Positions 16,445-25,049 of a stretch of DNA of 37,014 bases are shown here, piece by piece. Both the position numbers and the translations under genes were made by a program. Under the pieces are notes generated by a model. The model saw only the letters and a list, made by a program, of their open reading frames with translations. It was not told the DNA's origin and searched no databases. Every line of letters begins with the position of its first letter. Position 1 is the first letter of the stretch. This DNA is from Candidatus Poribacteria bacterium (GTDB lineage Bacteria; Poribacteria; WGA-4E; PCPOR2b), in contig JAGWBT010000039.1 in assembly GCA_021295755.1 (NCBI GenBank), forward strand, positions 1 to 37,014. Direction: 5' to 3'.

Positions 16445-17200
16445 TCAAACCGCTAAGATGAACCTCTGTGCCTCGTTCAAGCGAGCGTGCGTTTCCGGAT
16501 GGATAAATTTGCGTTGGTCAGTCAGTTGTTTATGATCGCGACGGCAGTAATAGGCGAGCATCCCGTGCCGTGGTGAATCGGCTTGATTTAATCCGCCAGC
16601 GTGCCAGAGATGCGAATTGAAGACAATAACAGTTCCTGCTGCTGCTATCAATTGAATTTCCTCTGGATGCTGTGTTGCATCTTCCAATGCGTCCTTGGGG
16701 TGTTTACCGCTACGATGGGAACCCGGTACAACCCGCGTTGCACCGTTCTCCTCCGTGAAATCGTCTAGTAGCCACATGGAGTTACAAACGTAGTAATCGC
16801 CCGGCTCCACCCCTGAACGCCAGTCTGCGTGAAACGCTTGGTGACCTTGCCCGGGCAGCGCCATCCGACAATCCAACGAGGACAACTTGAACCTAGGACC
16901 GATAACATGCTCTATGGCAGCAAGCACGCGCGGGTGTGAAAAGCCTATCTGGAACATTGGACCTTTATTGACAAGGTTGCTCACCCGGATTGTTCCGCCC
17001 TCCTGATGAAGTTCCTTGCCGGCGTCTTCTCCTTCCAGTTCCGCCAATTTGTCCAACCGACGAATCATGTTCGCAATCTGTTCTGGGGTGAGAATCTTCC
17101 CAAGTGGGAGATAGCCGTTTAGGTCCAAGAAGTCCTTTTCTTCTACCGATAGTGTGTCGTCCCGGACACCAGATTCTAGTAGGGCTTGATTCATGTTCAT
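16445..17200 (-). CDS. Phytanoyl-CoA dioxygenase family protein (PhyH 1)
   Basis: This 251-residue protein is an Fe(II)/2-oxoglutarate-dependent oxygenase of the PhyH family, which hydroxylates organic substrates while decarboxylating 2-oxoglutarate. The iron-binding facial triad is in FHADW (His and Asp) and SHLWHAGG (distal His), with RHGML giving the 2-oxoglutarate-binding Arg. RVVPGSHRSGKHP is the usual PhyH loop. The ATG at 17200 is chosen because GGAGAG lies 7 nt before it; the frame stays open further upstream, but that part overlaps the neighbouring PhyH gene and is unlike the family. It is the downstream member of three consecutive PhyH genes on this strand. Substrate unknown. Confidence 0.88.
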   Translation of the reverse strand: MNMNQALLESGVRDDTLSVEEKDFLDLNGYLPLGKILTPEQIANMIRRLDKLAELEGEDAGKELHQEGGTIRVSNLVNKGPMFQIGFSHPRVLAAIEHVIGPRFKLSSLDCRMALPGQGHQAFHADWRSGVEPGDYYVCNSMWLLDDFTEENGATRVVPGSHRSGKHPKDALEDATQHPEEIQLIAAAGTVIVFNSHLWHAGGLNQADSPRHGMLAYYCRRDHKQLTDQRKFIHPETHARLNEAQRFILAV

Positions 17201-17216
17201 TGTCGATCTCTCCAGT

Positions 17217-18104
17217 TTAGATTGGCTCTGTGGGAGTTCTTTTTGCCTGCCATATCTCCCAAGATTCGACCGTTTCGGGCTGCTGTTGACTGCGTGCGAT
17301 AAAACCGGGCCATTTCTGAAGCAACCATTCCAATGGACTACCTGTTGGACTGTAGCGCAGGTCGATACTCCAGCGAATATCATCACTGATATTCTCTAGG
17401 GACCGGTGAAAAGTAAGATTGCCGAACACGAGGATATCCCCCACCTTCATGCGCACGTTCTGGACCTCTCCCCAACTCTCAACATCCTCTATAGGAACGA
17501 GTCTGCCATTCTCATCACGGCGTGGCGGTCGAAGCCCCTGTTTGTGGCTTCCAGGAATTATTTGCAAGCAGCCGTTGTGTTCATCAACATCTACCATGGG
17601 GATCCATACGGTCAGAATTTGGCTCTCCTCCGAAAAAGTGACTCGTTGCCCCGGATCGGCGTTGCCATTGTAGTAGATGCTGTCTTGGTGCCACGGAAAG
17701 ACAGACTCTCCGCCGGTCGGCATTTTGAAGCGAATCCAATAATCTCCATTGACGGTGATCTCCGGACCAATAAGCGAGTCAACGATATCCAAGATTTTCG
17801 GATGCGTCAATAGTCCATAAACCTCGCGACTGAAGACCTCTTTATTCCAATTCCAGCCCAAAAGCGATCCCTTCTGAGACTCACGTTGAATGCGTGTCAA
17901 TCGATGGTAAAAGGAGAGATCTTCATACAGACTTGGGATTTTGCCTTGGTCGTAGAGTTTTTTGGCGTGATTGTCAATGGCAGCTGAAATGACCCTGCGA
18001 AGTGGGGCGAAGTCCCCTTCATCGAGCACACCACGAACCAGCAGATACCCCTGCTCGTCGAATGCTTGGCGTTGCGCTATAGCTATAGTTGACAAATTAT
18101 TCAT
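17217..18104 (-). CDS. Phytanoyl-CoA dioxygenase family protein (PhyH 2)
   Basis: This 295-residue protein is a second PhyH-type Fe(II)/2-oxoglutarate oxygenase. The opening AFDEQGYLLVRGVLDEGDF is the family start. The HxD motif is in FPWHQDSIYY, the substrate-loop motif in GCLQIIPGSHKQGL, and the distal His and 2-oxoglutarate Arg in LTFHRSLENISDDIRWSIDLRYSPTG. This C-terminal pattern matches family members that act on small soluble molecules, such as ectoine-hydroxylase-like enzymes. It ends 16 bp before PhyH 1 and follows PhyH 3 by 53 bp, so the three are likely one transcript. AGAAGG precedes the ATG, followed by a run of T. Confidence 0.92.
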   Translation of the reverse strand: MNNLSTIAIAQRQAFDEQGYLLVRGVLDEGDFAPLRRVISAAIDNHAKKLYDQGKIPSLYEDLSFYHRLTRIQRESQKGSLLGWNWNKEVFSREVYGLLTHPKILDIVDSLIGPEITVNGDYWIRFKMPTGGESVFPWHQDSIYYNGNADPGQRVTFSEESQILTVWIPMVDVDEHNGCLQIIPGSHKQGLRPPRRDENGRLVPIEDVESWGEVQNVRMKVGDILVFGNLTFHRSLENISDDIRWSIDLRYSPTGSPLEWLLQKWPGFIARSQQQPETVESWEIWQAKRTPTEPI

Positions 18105-18157
18105 AAAAAAAACCTTCTGTTCCGATTAGATCGGGATTCAAGTAAAGAGACATCCCG

Positions 18158-19000
18158 CTATCCCCAACGCTGCTCCGGTGGGTCAAATAGGAAACCGTGG
18201 AAGAGCTTACGTTGTTCTGGGGAAAGGCGGTTGTTGTAAAACCCTTTGGAATAGCCCCAATGCTCTTGGGATGCAATCATCCACGGATGCTCATAGGCAT
18301 AGTAGAGCATGAATCGGAAGCCGCCGGCTTGGGTAAACGGGCCCGCCGAATGCCAGAGGGCGTTGTGGAACAGAATGGCTGTCCCCGCAGGGGCGCAGAT
18401 CTGCACCGCGCCGGGAAACAGGTCAGGTCGCTGCAAATCATCTTGAGGTGGCTCGTGTGTTGCTTTGTGGCTCGCAGGGATGACGCAGAGATTTCCCTGT
18501 CCGGGCGATGTCATATCGTTCAGGTAGTAGCCGATCTTGAGTTGGAGAAAGGGAATCGGCGCACCAAGCCCACGGTATCCCTGATCGTGACCATCGATAT
18601 GCCACCCCATGCCTCGCTCCGTCAGGTCGGTGTCATACTCGACGATAGCATCGGAAGCGTGATGGTGAGGCATTTCGTTGAGTAGCCCCTTGACGTAAGA
18701 CATCATTGGGGACCAATCCAGCATCTCAAGAAACAGTGGATCATCGTCTAAGATATAAAAGATGCGGGTGCTTTTCTCACCCTTAATATCTGTTCTGCCG
18801 GTATGAGGGATTTCTTTTTGCTCTTTTTCACGTCGTTGAGCTATCACGCGAAACAGCGCCTCTCGGAGTTCGTTAACGTGGCTTTGCGCCAAGAAGTTTT
18901 CCAGTACCAGATAGCCGTTATTGTCGAAAAAGAAGCGATCTGATGGTGTTGGTCCCCTTTCTTCTGTTGAACACGATACATGTACATTCTTCTCTGACAT
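18158..19000 (-). CDS. Phytanoyl-CoA dioxygenase family protein (PhyH 3)
   Basis: This 280-residue protein is a third PhyH-type oxygenase. FFFDNNGYLVLENFLAQSHVNELREALFR is its N-terminal family segment. The iron-binding HxD lies in GMGWHIDGHDQGYRG, GNLCVIPASHKATHEPP is the central loop, and ILFHNALWHSAGPFTQAGGFRFMLYYAYEHPW has the distal His and probable 2-oxoglutarate-binding Arg. It is clearly different from PhyH 1 and PhyH 2, so the cluster is not a recent tandem duplication. The ATG at 19000 follows AGAGG; a longer frame from 19048 adds a basic tail without family match. Substrate unknown. Confidence 0.9.
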   Translation of the reverse strand: MSEKNVHVSCSTEERGPTPSDRFFFDNNGYLVLENFLAQSHVNELREALFRVIAQRREKEQKEIPHTGRTDIKGEKSTRIFYILDDDPLFLEMLDWSPMMSYVKGLLNEMPHHHASDAIVEYDTDLTERGMGWHIDGHDQGYRGLGAPIPFLQLKIGYYLNDMTSPGQGNLCVIPASHKATHEPPQDDLQRPDLFPGAVQICAPAGTAILFHNALWHSAGPFTQAGGFRFMLYYAYEHPWMIASQEHWGYSKGFYNNRLSPEQRKLFHGFLFDPPEQRWG

Positions 19001-19052
19001 AATATGGGTTCCTCTGCGCTTGTGGTTATGTTTACTAAAGTGATTCACTCGT

Positions 19053-19883
19053 TCAGATCAGCAGTTGAACACGCGGACGATCTTCCGGTGAAAGCACGTC
19101 GTGAATTCGCTGCCGTATCATTTCAGGCGGATAACGCCGCGAAAAATGGGTTAAGATAATGTATTCGCTCTCAAACATCTCCAACAATGTGGGCAATGTA
19201 TCCAGGTGCAGATGCATCGTTTGTGCTGCCCGATCCCGATGCTCTGGAAGCAGAAAAGTACACTCGCAGATTAACACCTGACACCGCTTGAGCAATGGGT
19301 GGAAGTCAATAGGGAGCGTACGGGTATCTCCCAGATAGGCGATAAGTGGCAATTCAACTTGGTCTGTAACCGTTACACCGTTGCGTCGTAACCGAGCAAT
19401 TTCAGGTCCTGGAAAATCGAAAAATTCGGGTTTGAGCTTGTCTCGTGTCTCGCATACGAGGTAGCCGACCGATGGTACGCGGTGATCAAGTGGCAGGACG
19501 TGCGCCACAAGATTCTCCCGAAACGGGATCTTATCGCCCGCTCGCACCGGTGTCAAGTAGTAATCCCACACCTTCCCGCAATCCAACAGAGAAATCCGCT
19601 CGATGAGGTCTTGTAGCTGCTCTGCCCCTTCTTCAGGGACATAGATATTTCCCGGCGGGATGCCGTTAAGCCATCGCTGGCTGACATAAATTGGAATCCC
19701 AAAGTAGTGGTCTAAATGGAAGTGGGAGATGAAAACATGACCGGTGCCGATAAAACTCATTGGGCATCTGCCTAGGTCAAAGATGAGATCGAGTTCCTTC
19801 ACCCGCAGGTAGGTTGCCACGGCGGAACTTGACTCGCCTTCAATCACTATATTTCCACACCGTAGTGACACTATTTGATCCAT
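19053..19883 (-). CDS. Metallo-beta-lactamase fold hydrolase (RNase Z-like)
   Basis: This 276-residue protein has the MBL fold of the RNase Z/ElaC branch. The zinc-binding HFHLDHYFG motif follows MSFIGTGHVFIS. Later metal-ligand candidates are His in LPLDHRVPSVGY, Asp in IAYLGDTRTL, and the final His in IILTHFSRRY. The ECTFL segment is also typical of the group. It could act on RNA, a cyclic phosphate or a phosphodiester-like small molecule. The ATG at 19883 has GGGGGAAC just before it and lies only 7 bp after the stop of the radical SAM gene, so translation is probably coupled and the two proteins may share a pathway. A canonical tRNA 3'-processing RNase Z role cannot be excluded. Confidence 0.82.
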   Translation of the reverse strand: MDQIVSLRCGNIVIEGESSSAVATYLRVKELDLIFDLGRCPMSFIGTGHVFISHFHLDHYFGIPIYVSQRWLNGIPPGNIYVPEEGAEQLQDLIERISLLDCGKVWDYYLTPVRAGDKIPFRENLVAHVLPLDHRVPSVGYLVCETRDKLKPEFFDFPGPEIARLRRNGVTVTDQVELPLIAYLGDTRTLPIDFHPLLKRCQVLICECTFLLPEHRDRAAQTMHLHLDTLPTLLEMFESEYIILTHFSRRYPPEMIRQRIHDVLSPEDRPRVQLLI

Positions 19884-19890
19884 GTTCCCC

Positions 19891-20844
19891 CTATACCAAT
19901 GCGCCGGTACAGGAGGACCCGCTCCCCGCTGTACAGCCAAAACAGTAATTTCCGGTGACAATTCTCCGGCGCGCAAACAGGTCCGGATCGAAATCTTTTA
20001 TATGTTGCGGCAGGCCTTTTTCCACTGGCAACTTGAGTGCTAAGTTGAAATCACAGTCGTACATGCTCCCATCCCACCCAATGTTGATCTGATGGCGACA
20101 CATCAATCCATCTAGGGTTGCCGAGTTAAAGGAATCTCGGAGGAGTTGATTATATATCTCGAGCCGATTCTCACGCTTTAGGTCGCTGCGAAAGCGGCCG
20201 ATAGGCATATTGGCAATTGTCAGTAGATGGGTAAATTCTATGCCGTATTTTGATCGCAGCTCTTCTCTGTAGTCTACTTCAAGTTCAGCTTGCTCAGGAG
20301 GCAGTATGGGACCGACAGGGTTGTATACGAGGTTCAGGGGAAGGTGGGGCACGATGCCATATCCATAGCTGTTGAGGCGCTTTAATGCCTTGATACTATC
20401 CTCAAAAACACCTGTGCCGCGCTGCGTATCAACATTCTCTTCAAGGTAACAAGGCAGAGACGCGCAAAGTTGCACTGACTGCTCTTGGAAGAAAATAGGG
20501 AAGGATTCAAAGCCGGGCTGAAGTAAAATCGTAAGATTGGTTCTCACCATGACGGGGAACCCTTTTTCCCGCACTGTTTTCACAAACCGACGAAACTGTG
20601 GGTGCATTTCTGGTGCGCCGCCTGTAATATCTATTAACTTGGCGTTTGTCTTTTCTGCCGCAGCTATCACATGCTCCATCGTTTCCCAATCCATCATCTC
20701 TTTCCGTCGTGGCGAGGATACTACATGGCAATGGGCGCACTCCAGATTACACTTCAGCCCGATGTTTACTTGGATCGTCTCAATGTCCAAGCTGTGCAGC
20801 CCTTTTCCATTGTAATTTGCGATCGCCTTTTCAAACCCATTCAT
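19891..20844 (-). CDS. Radical SAM protein, ArsS-like (arsenosugar biosynthesis/DUF3641 family)
   Basis: This 317-residue radical SAM enzyme has the [4Fe-4S] motif CNLECAHCHV (CxxxCxxC) near residue 33, the SAM-binding ITGGAPEMHPQFR (GGE-like) motif, and a Cys-rich C-terminal domain. That domain has CRHQINIGWDGSMYDCDFN and NYCFGCTAGSGSSCTGA, the hallmark of ArsS/DUF3641 proteins. ArsS transfers the 5'-deoxyadenosyl group of SAM to dimethylated arsenic during arsenosugar synthesis; some family members carry selenocysteine in the Cys-rich region, and this one has cysteines. No arsenic methyltransferase (arsM) is in the window, so the substrate could be another element or small molecule. AAGGAG lies 9 nt before the ATG. 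MTA phosphorylase is divergently transcribed 299 bp away. Confidence 0.87.
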   Translation of the reverse strand: MNGFEKAIANYNGKGLHSLDIETIQVNIGLKCNLECAHCHVVSSPRRKEMMDWETMEHVIAAAEKTNAKLIDITGGAPEMHPQFRRFVKTVREKGFPVMVRTNLTILLQPGFESFPIFFQEQSVQLCASLPCYLEENVDTQRGTGVFEDSIKALKRLNSYGYGIVPHLPLNLVYNPVGPILPPEQAELEVDYREELRSKYGIEFTHLLTIANMPIGRFRSDLKRENRLEIYNQLLRDSFNSATLDGLMCRHQINIGWDGSMYDCDFNLALKLPVEKGLPQHIKDFDPDLFARRRIVTGNYCFGCTAGSGSSCTGALV

Positions 20845-20875
20845 GATCTGAATCTCCTTATTTTCTGAAAATCGG

Positions 20876-20904
20876 TTGAAAACGGTATGCCGATCTGATA
20901 AAAT
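20876..20904 (+). promoter_or_regulatory. Possible sigma-70-type promoter
   Basis: TTGAAA (20876-20881) is followed after 17 bp by TAAAAT (20899-20904), close to the sigma-70 consensus with ideal spacing. It points toward mtnP, although that start codon is 239 bp downstream with a palindromic repeat in between. No functional data; sequence match only. Confidence 0.25.
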
Positions 20905-20969
20905 AGCGAAGCATTTTTACTTTATTGAGGAATACCTCCGGGTTTGTCAACGATAGGAAGTATACTGAC

Positions 20970-21083
20970 TTATAGTAAAGTTTAGAATTATTGATACACT
21001 TTCAATGCAGAACCAACCCCCTAAATCCCCCTTGTCAGGGGGACTTCGGGTAAATGTCTCCTTATTTCTCGTGTTTACTATAA
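20970..21083. repeat. MITE-like palindromic repeat, copy A
   Basis: The 114-bp unit is bounded by perfect 10-bp terminal inverted repeats: TTATAGTAAA at 20970 and TTTACTATAA at 21074. It has a central hairpin CCCCCT-TGTC-AGGGGG at 21027-21042. A closely similar sequence lies at 35102-35202, sharing the TTTAGAATTAT, CAACCCCCTAAATCCCCCTT and GTAAATGTCT blocks. The intergenic stretch 20845-21143 holds this repeat and a possible promoter but no gene I can support. It contains no coding sequence, so it would move only in trans, if at all. Confidence 0.65.
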
Positions 21084-21143
21084 ATGGAATGGGTAGCGTG
21101 ATGGTTTACACTTTCCTGATTCATTAACTAGAATGGAGGACTC

Positions 21144-22007
21144 ATGAGTGTTAAGATCGGCGTGATCGGCGGTTCAGGATTTTACCAGATGGAAGGGCTA
21201 ACGGACGTTGAGGAAATCGAGGTTGAGACCCCCTTTGGAAAACCGAGTGATTCTTTAGTTTTAGGTACAATCGAAGGAACGCGCATTGTATTTCTACCAC
21301 GTCACGGCGTGGGGCATCGGCTGCTCCCATCAGAGATTAATGTTCGCTCCAACATCTATGCCTTGAAGAACTTAGGGGTAGAGTGGGTTATCTCTGTAAG
21401 CGCAGTCGGTAGCCTCAGAGCCGAGATTGAGCCACGCCACTTTGTTGTTCCGGATCAACTTTATGACCACACCAAGAATCGTGTGAGTACCTTTTTTGGT
21501 GACGGACTCTCCGCCCACGTTAGTCTTGCCCACCCGTTTTGTCCTATCTTGAGCCAACTGCTACACGACGGTGCCGGCAATGTCGGTGCAACGGTTCATA
21601 AAGGCGGTACATATATCTGTATGGAGGGGCCCGCTTTCTCTACAGAAGCCGAGTCGAATGTGTATAGACAGCTTGGATTCGATGTCATTGGAATGACAGC
21701 TGCGCCGGAGGCAAAGCTTACCCGCGAAGCGGAAATCTGTTACGGCGTTCTCGCCTGTTCAACCGATTACGACTGTTGGCATCCGGATCATGACGCCGTC
21801 ACAGCAGAACTGATTTTCGAGAACTTGTCTGCAAATGTGGAAACAGCCAAACGCATCGTCAGGGATGTGATTACCAAGATTCCTGAGAAACGTGCCGGCT
21901 GTCCTTGCCCTCAAGCACTTGAAAAGTCGATTGCCACAGATCCAACACGAATACCCGCATCAACTAAACGGAAGCTCGATTTGCTAGTCGGCAACTATCT
22001 GAAGTAA
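21144..22007 (+). CDS. mtnP: S-methyl-5'-thioadenosine phosphorylase
   Basis: This 287-residue cytoplasmic enzyme cleaves 5'-methylthioadenosine with phosphate to adenine and 5-methylthioribose-1-phosphate in methionine salvage. The PNP-fold phosphate-binding opening is KIGVIGGSGFYQMEG. PRHGVGHRLLPSEINVRSNIYALK and YICMEGPAFSTEAESNVYR are MTAP signatures, and the nucleoside-binding end has GMTAAPEAKLTREAEICY with STDYDCWH. The SxxDYDCW ending favours MTAP over purine nucleoside phosphorylase. AATGGAGG lies a few bases before the ATG. The gene is divergent from the ArsS-like gene and ends 11 bp from the convergent PhyH 4. It could also process other 5'-substituted deoxyadenosines. Confidence 0.94.
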   Translation: MSVKIGVIGGSGFYQMEGLTDVEEIEVETPFGKPSDSLVLGTIEGTRIVFLPRHGVGHRLLPSEINVRSNIYALKNLGVEWVISVSAVGSLRAEIEPRHFVVPDQLYDHTKNRVSTFFGDGLSAHVSLAHPFCPILSQLLHDGAGNVGATVHKGGTYICMEGPAFSTEAESNVYRQLGFDVIGMTAAPEAKLTREAEICYGVLACSTDYDCWHPDHDAVTAELIFENLSANVETAKRIVRDVITKIPEKRAGCPCPQALEKSIATDPTRIPASTKRKLDLLVGNYLK

Positions 22008-22018
22008 ACTCAGAGGAT

Positions 22019-23026
22019 TTATTGGGCTTCGAGTGTTGCGAGTAGGTCGGCTGCCCGCTCCCGCTTCGCTGGATCAGTATCGCGGGCGACGATCCGCTGG
22101 AGAACCGAGATTGAGCCTTTGTCGCCCTTTTCCGCCATCTCCAACCCCATCTCATCCCGTTTTTCATGGTAGCTATTGTCGTATTCCTTGACCTCCATAT
22201 TCCATTTCTGCCAGTAGTATTGCAGATCGTTTGGGGGCCAGTCGGTATAAATTTCTTCCCAAGTGGCTGGCTGGGCGTGTGGTAGCAAGCTGCCCGGCGC
22301 AATTGGATCGCTGATTTTCTGGTATCTGGCATCGATTGACATGCGGAGCTGGTCGCTGGAGTTGGACACGCCTTTGTGGACCGCCATGCTATGAAATATC
22401 AAAACGTCTCCCTGCTCAAATGGACTGTTTACCCAAGTTCCCTCAAGTGGGTCGGTGACTGCAATGCCACCTGCACCCATCGCGGGTTTAAAGTCGTAGA
22501 TACCTTTCCGATGCGAGCCGGACGCAATCTGGAGTCCGCCTAATTCCGGCGGTATGTCGCTCAGTGGTATCCATGCGGTATAGGTGTCCGCTGTGCCTTG
22601 AATGGGTATAAAGTCTTGATGTGGTGGGGTGGTGAAAACCTCCCGTTGTGGGAAAATTGTTCGCCCGATGATGCGTGCATGGGGCATCACTGGTTCACTT
22701 AGTATCCGTTCCATCACTCCCATCACGTTAGGGTGATGCTGTAGTGCCTGAAACTCTTGGAGTTTGTACATGTGAAAATACACGCCCATGTACTCCGGTT
22801 GCGGCTCGACGCAAAAGCTGTCTGGGTCTGCGATAGCGTCCTCCAACGGTGAGTTTTTCTTAACCCAGCCCGCGTCGCGTGCGATCTCAAGACACTGCAA
22901 CCGTAAGCTTTCCAGCACCTCGGTGGGAAGCAATCCACGGATGAATAGGTATCCGTCTCGCTGTGCGCGTTTCCGTAGTTCAAGTTCATCGTTCACAACA
23001 TCTGTCGAATCGAGAAAAGGTTGCAT
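22019..23026 (-). CDS. Phytanoyl-CoA dioxygenase family protein (PhyH 4)
   Basis: This 335-residue protein is a fourth PhyH-type Fe(II)/2-oxoglutarate oxygenase, longer than the others. RAQRDGYLFIRGLLPTEVLES is the family opening. TTPPHQDFIPIQG has the HxD motif, LGGLQIASGSHRKGIYDF the central loop, and MAVHKGVSNSSDQLRMSIDARYQ the distal His and 2-oxoglutarate-binding Arg. The C-terminal 100 residues (DWPPNDLQYYWQKWNMEVKEYDN onward) form an extra charged extension. AGGAGGGAACC just before the ATG is an excellent ribosome site. It is separated from the other three by mtnP and the ArsS/MBL pair, and its substrate is unknown. Confidence 0.92.
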   Translation of the reverse strand: MQPFLDSTDVVNDELELRKRAQRDGYLFIRGLLPTEVLESLRLQCLEIARDAGWVKKNSPLEDAIADPDSFCVEPQPEYMGVYFHMYKLQEFQALQHHPNVMGVMERILSEPVMPHARIIGRTIFPQREVFTTPPHQDFIPIQGTADTYTAWIPLSDIPPELGGLQIASGSHRKGIYDFKPAMGAGGIAVTDPLEGTWVNSPFEQGDVLIFHSMAVHKGVSNSSDQLRMSIDARYQKISDPIAPGSLLPHAQPATWEEIYTDWPPNDLQYYWQKWNMEVKEYDNSYHEKRDEMGLEMAEKGDKGSISVLQRIVARDTDPAKRERAADLLATLEAQ

Positions 23027-23149
23027 TTGGTTCCCTCCTTAAAGATTCCTAAAAAAGGTTATCATGAATCCTGAGAGGTGTCAACTTCCTTTTTAACGCG
23101 GAAGATGTAGAAATGGCGGGCTATTTTCGGTCTAACCATCTTCGTCAAC

Positions 23150-24061
23150 TTAATCTGTGAAAGTCTGATATTCTGCTATTTTTTGGAGAAGCATTAGCTG
23201 TTCAGGTCGCTCGATTGGGTCTTCATGCAAGTGTTTAGGAGTAAAGTTTGTTACCAACGCCTCAAGCATAGGTTTTCTATTAGCTTCCTTTGCACCGACG
23301 TGATAAAAGTGTTCCTTAGTAAGGATGTTAAACTCTGACCACAACGTACCGAGGAAAGTATTTTCTCGGTGCTGGTTACTATGCCACGTCGACAAAATAA
23401 AGTTGCAAGGACACTGACTCAGAATTGTAAACAGTTGTCGTTCGTTCTCCTCGTTCCAACTATCGAAATAATCAACGTGCCTTCCAACGTAAGGCGGATC
23501 GCAATATACAAAATCCCCCTTAGAAATTCTGCTCAGTGTTTCCCGAAAGTCTTGGCATACAAATGACCAGTTGAAATTCCGTGAAATGGCGTGAACGAAG
23601 TCAACCTGATTCACAATCTTGGTAACATATGCTTTGGAAAAGCGCTGGGGCTTGTGGCCAAAGGGCACATTGAAGCCTCCCTTACTGTTAAACCTAATCA
23701 CACCATTGAAACAGGATCGGTTAAGAAAAAGAAAATCCAAAGGATCGTGATACCTATTGAATCGGACTCGTACTTCATAATAGTAGTCTTTACCATATTG
23801 AGACAGAATTTTGCCTTCACGTTCAAGAAAACTTCTAACTTTCAAGCCGTTAAGTTTCCCGCTAGCAATTGCCGCATAGAAGTTAATTAAGTGCGGATTG
23901 CTATCCGCGAACAGCGCATTGCGCGGCATTATGTTGAAACCGACAACCCCCGATCCCATAAAAGGTTCGATCCATGTCCCATCAAAAGACCAGTCCACGG
24001 TTCGCTTAATCAAAGGTATCAGCTTGCTCTTTATCCCCTGACACTTAATCGGTGGAACCAT
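23150..24061 (-). CDS. Type II DNA adenine methyltransferase, M.EcoRV-like
   Basis: This 303-residue protein is an N6-adenine methyltransferase of the Dam/D12 (alpha) group. The SAM-binding motif is [15 protein letters not shown] near residue 30 and the catalytic motif IV is [15 protein letters not shown] near residue 190. From memory, the opening [15 protein letters not shown] and the segments [24 protein letters not shown] and [11 protein letters not shown] match M.EcoRV closely; that enzyme methylates the first adenine of GATATC. Its first 31 nt overlap the end of the partner endonuclease gene. The pair is visibly AT-richer than its surroundings, suggesting horizontal transfer. It would protect host DNA from the adjacent EcoRV-like enzyme. 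Confidence 0.93.
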   Translation of the reverse strand: MVPPIKCQGIKSKLIPLIKRTVDWSFDGTWIEPFMGSGVVGFNIMPRNALFADSNPHLINFYAAIASGKLNGLKVRSFLEREGKILSQYGKDYYYEVRVRFNRYHDPLDFLFLNRSCFNGVIRFNSKGGFNVPFGHKPQRFSKAYVTKIVNQVDFVHAISRNFNWSFVCQDFRETLSRISKGDFVYCDPPYVGRHVDYFDSWNEENERQLFTILSQCPCNFILSTWHSNQHRENTFLGTLWSEFNILTKEHFYHVGAKEANRKPMLEALVTNFTPKHLHEDPIERPEQLMLLQKIAEYQTFTD

Positions 24062-24909
24062 TTGTTAATCCGGGTTTTCCTCGTTTTGGGGACAATAAGT
24101 CGAGTGTCTCCACCTCGATATATGACGAAATCTTTCAAATTCGTAATCTTCTTTGTTCTGCCGCTATCATCAGCGATTGTAATCTTACCATAATTCATCC
24201 AATAATCGTCGAACCATTTCTCACCCAAGCGTGAAAACATGCCCTGACCTGAAAGTATATCAGAAATCTTGTTAATGCTTCCAATATTTGCGGTATTCCC
24301 ACTGCCACTTTTATCGCTCGCGATTTTCCATTTCTCTGCTACGAAGAATTGGAAGTCCTTTATAACAGAAGCAATCGAATGAAGCTCCTCAAGTCCGTAG
24401 GTGTGAGTTTCATCCAATTCTCTGTCCGCATGTCTACTATAGATAATACCCAAGCAAAAATGGCCACTGTATTGACCATAAGGGAACTGAATATTCTTTG
24501 AACTGTTCCTATTTACAAAGTATTCCCCGTGGGAACCTAAGGTAAATCCGTTACAAAATTCTGGATTATCTCCTAAACGGTATGTAGTTTTGAAATCAAC
24601 TGCGAATTTTATACTCTCGTCATCGGCACGGACAAAGGAAATATCAGGATAATAATTCTGATGTTCAGCTAGAACAAGTCGGTATCCAATTTTCTGTGCA
24701 AAGTTGAGAATACGTGGAAAGAGATGTATTTCAAGAATCTTTGATATTATCTTTGTATCGGAAGAAATGGTGTAAATATTTCGGCATACATCTATAAATC
24801 CTTTGATACTCCATTGTCCATCATCTGTGCTGACGTAATCATCCAACAATGAAACGAATTGAGAGAGTTCGTGAAAAAAGTCCTGCTTGAGTTCAGACTC
24901 TCGGTTCAT
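24031..24909 (-). CDS. Type II restriction endonuclease, EcoRV-like
   Basis: This 292-residue protein is an EcoRV-family PD-(D/E)XK endonuclease, expected to cut GATATC. The catalytic core is NYYPDISF followed by [11 protein letters not shown], aligning with EcoRV Asp74, Asp90 and Lys92. The recognition loop [12 protein letters not shown] is nearly the EcoRV R-loop (SGSGNTTNIGSI), and [21 protein letters not shown] matches the NIVYPFDQYIAHW region. It is about 45 residues longer than EcoRV at its ends, including the C-terminal [14 protein letters not shown] tail. It precedes the methylase with a 31-nt overlap, so endonuclease translation leads. AAGGAA precedes the ATG. The gene appears intact. 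AT-rich composition suggests acquisition. Confidence 0.92.
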   Translation of the reverse strand: MNRESELKQDFFHELSQFVSLLDDYVSTDDGQWSIKGFIDVCRNIYTISSDTKIISKILEIHLFPRILNFAQKIGYRLVLAEHQNYYPDISFVRADDESIKFAVDFKTTYRLGDNPEFCNGFTLGSHGEYFVNRNSSKNIQFPYGQYSGHFCLGIIYSRHADRELDETHTYGLEELHSIASVIKDFQFFVAEKWKIASDKSGSGNTANIGSINKISDILSGQGMFSRLGEKWFDDYWMNYGKITIADDSGRTKKITNLKDFVIYRGGDTRLIVPKTRKTRINKWFHRLSVRG

Positions 24910-25049
24910 GGAAAATTCCTTCTTGCTTAGTGTGCCGCTTTAGCAGATTTGGGAGCAACTCTACTAATGAATCGCATGATAAGGTGACTTACCCAACTCA
25001 GCAAAAATTTAGAGTCATGGACGGTTTAAGCATCCAAATTAAGAATGAG

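Noticed and set aside
16445-17386. A longer start for PhyH 1 adding 62 residues
   Set aside because: The extra part overlaps the preceding PhyH gene and is unlike the family, while a good ribosome site precedes 17200.
23027-23149. A possible tRNA or small RNA in the gap between PhyH 4 and the methylase
   Set aside because: No cloverleaf arms or terminator-like hairpin could be seen; the stretch is simply AT-rich.
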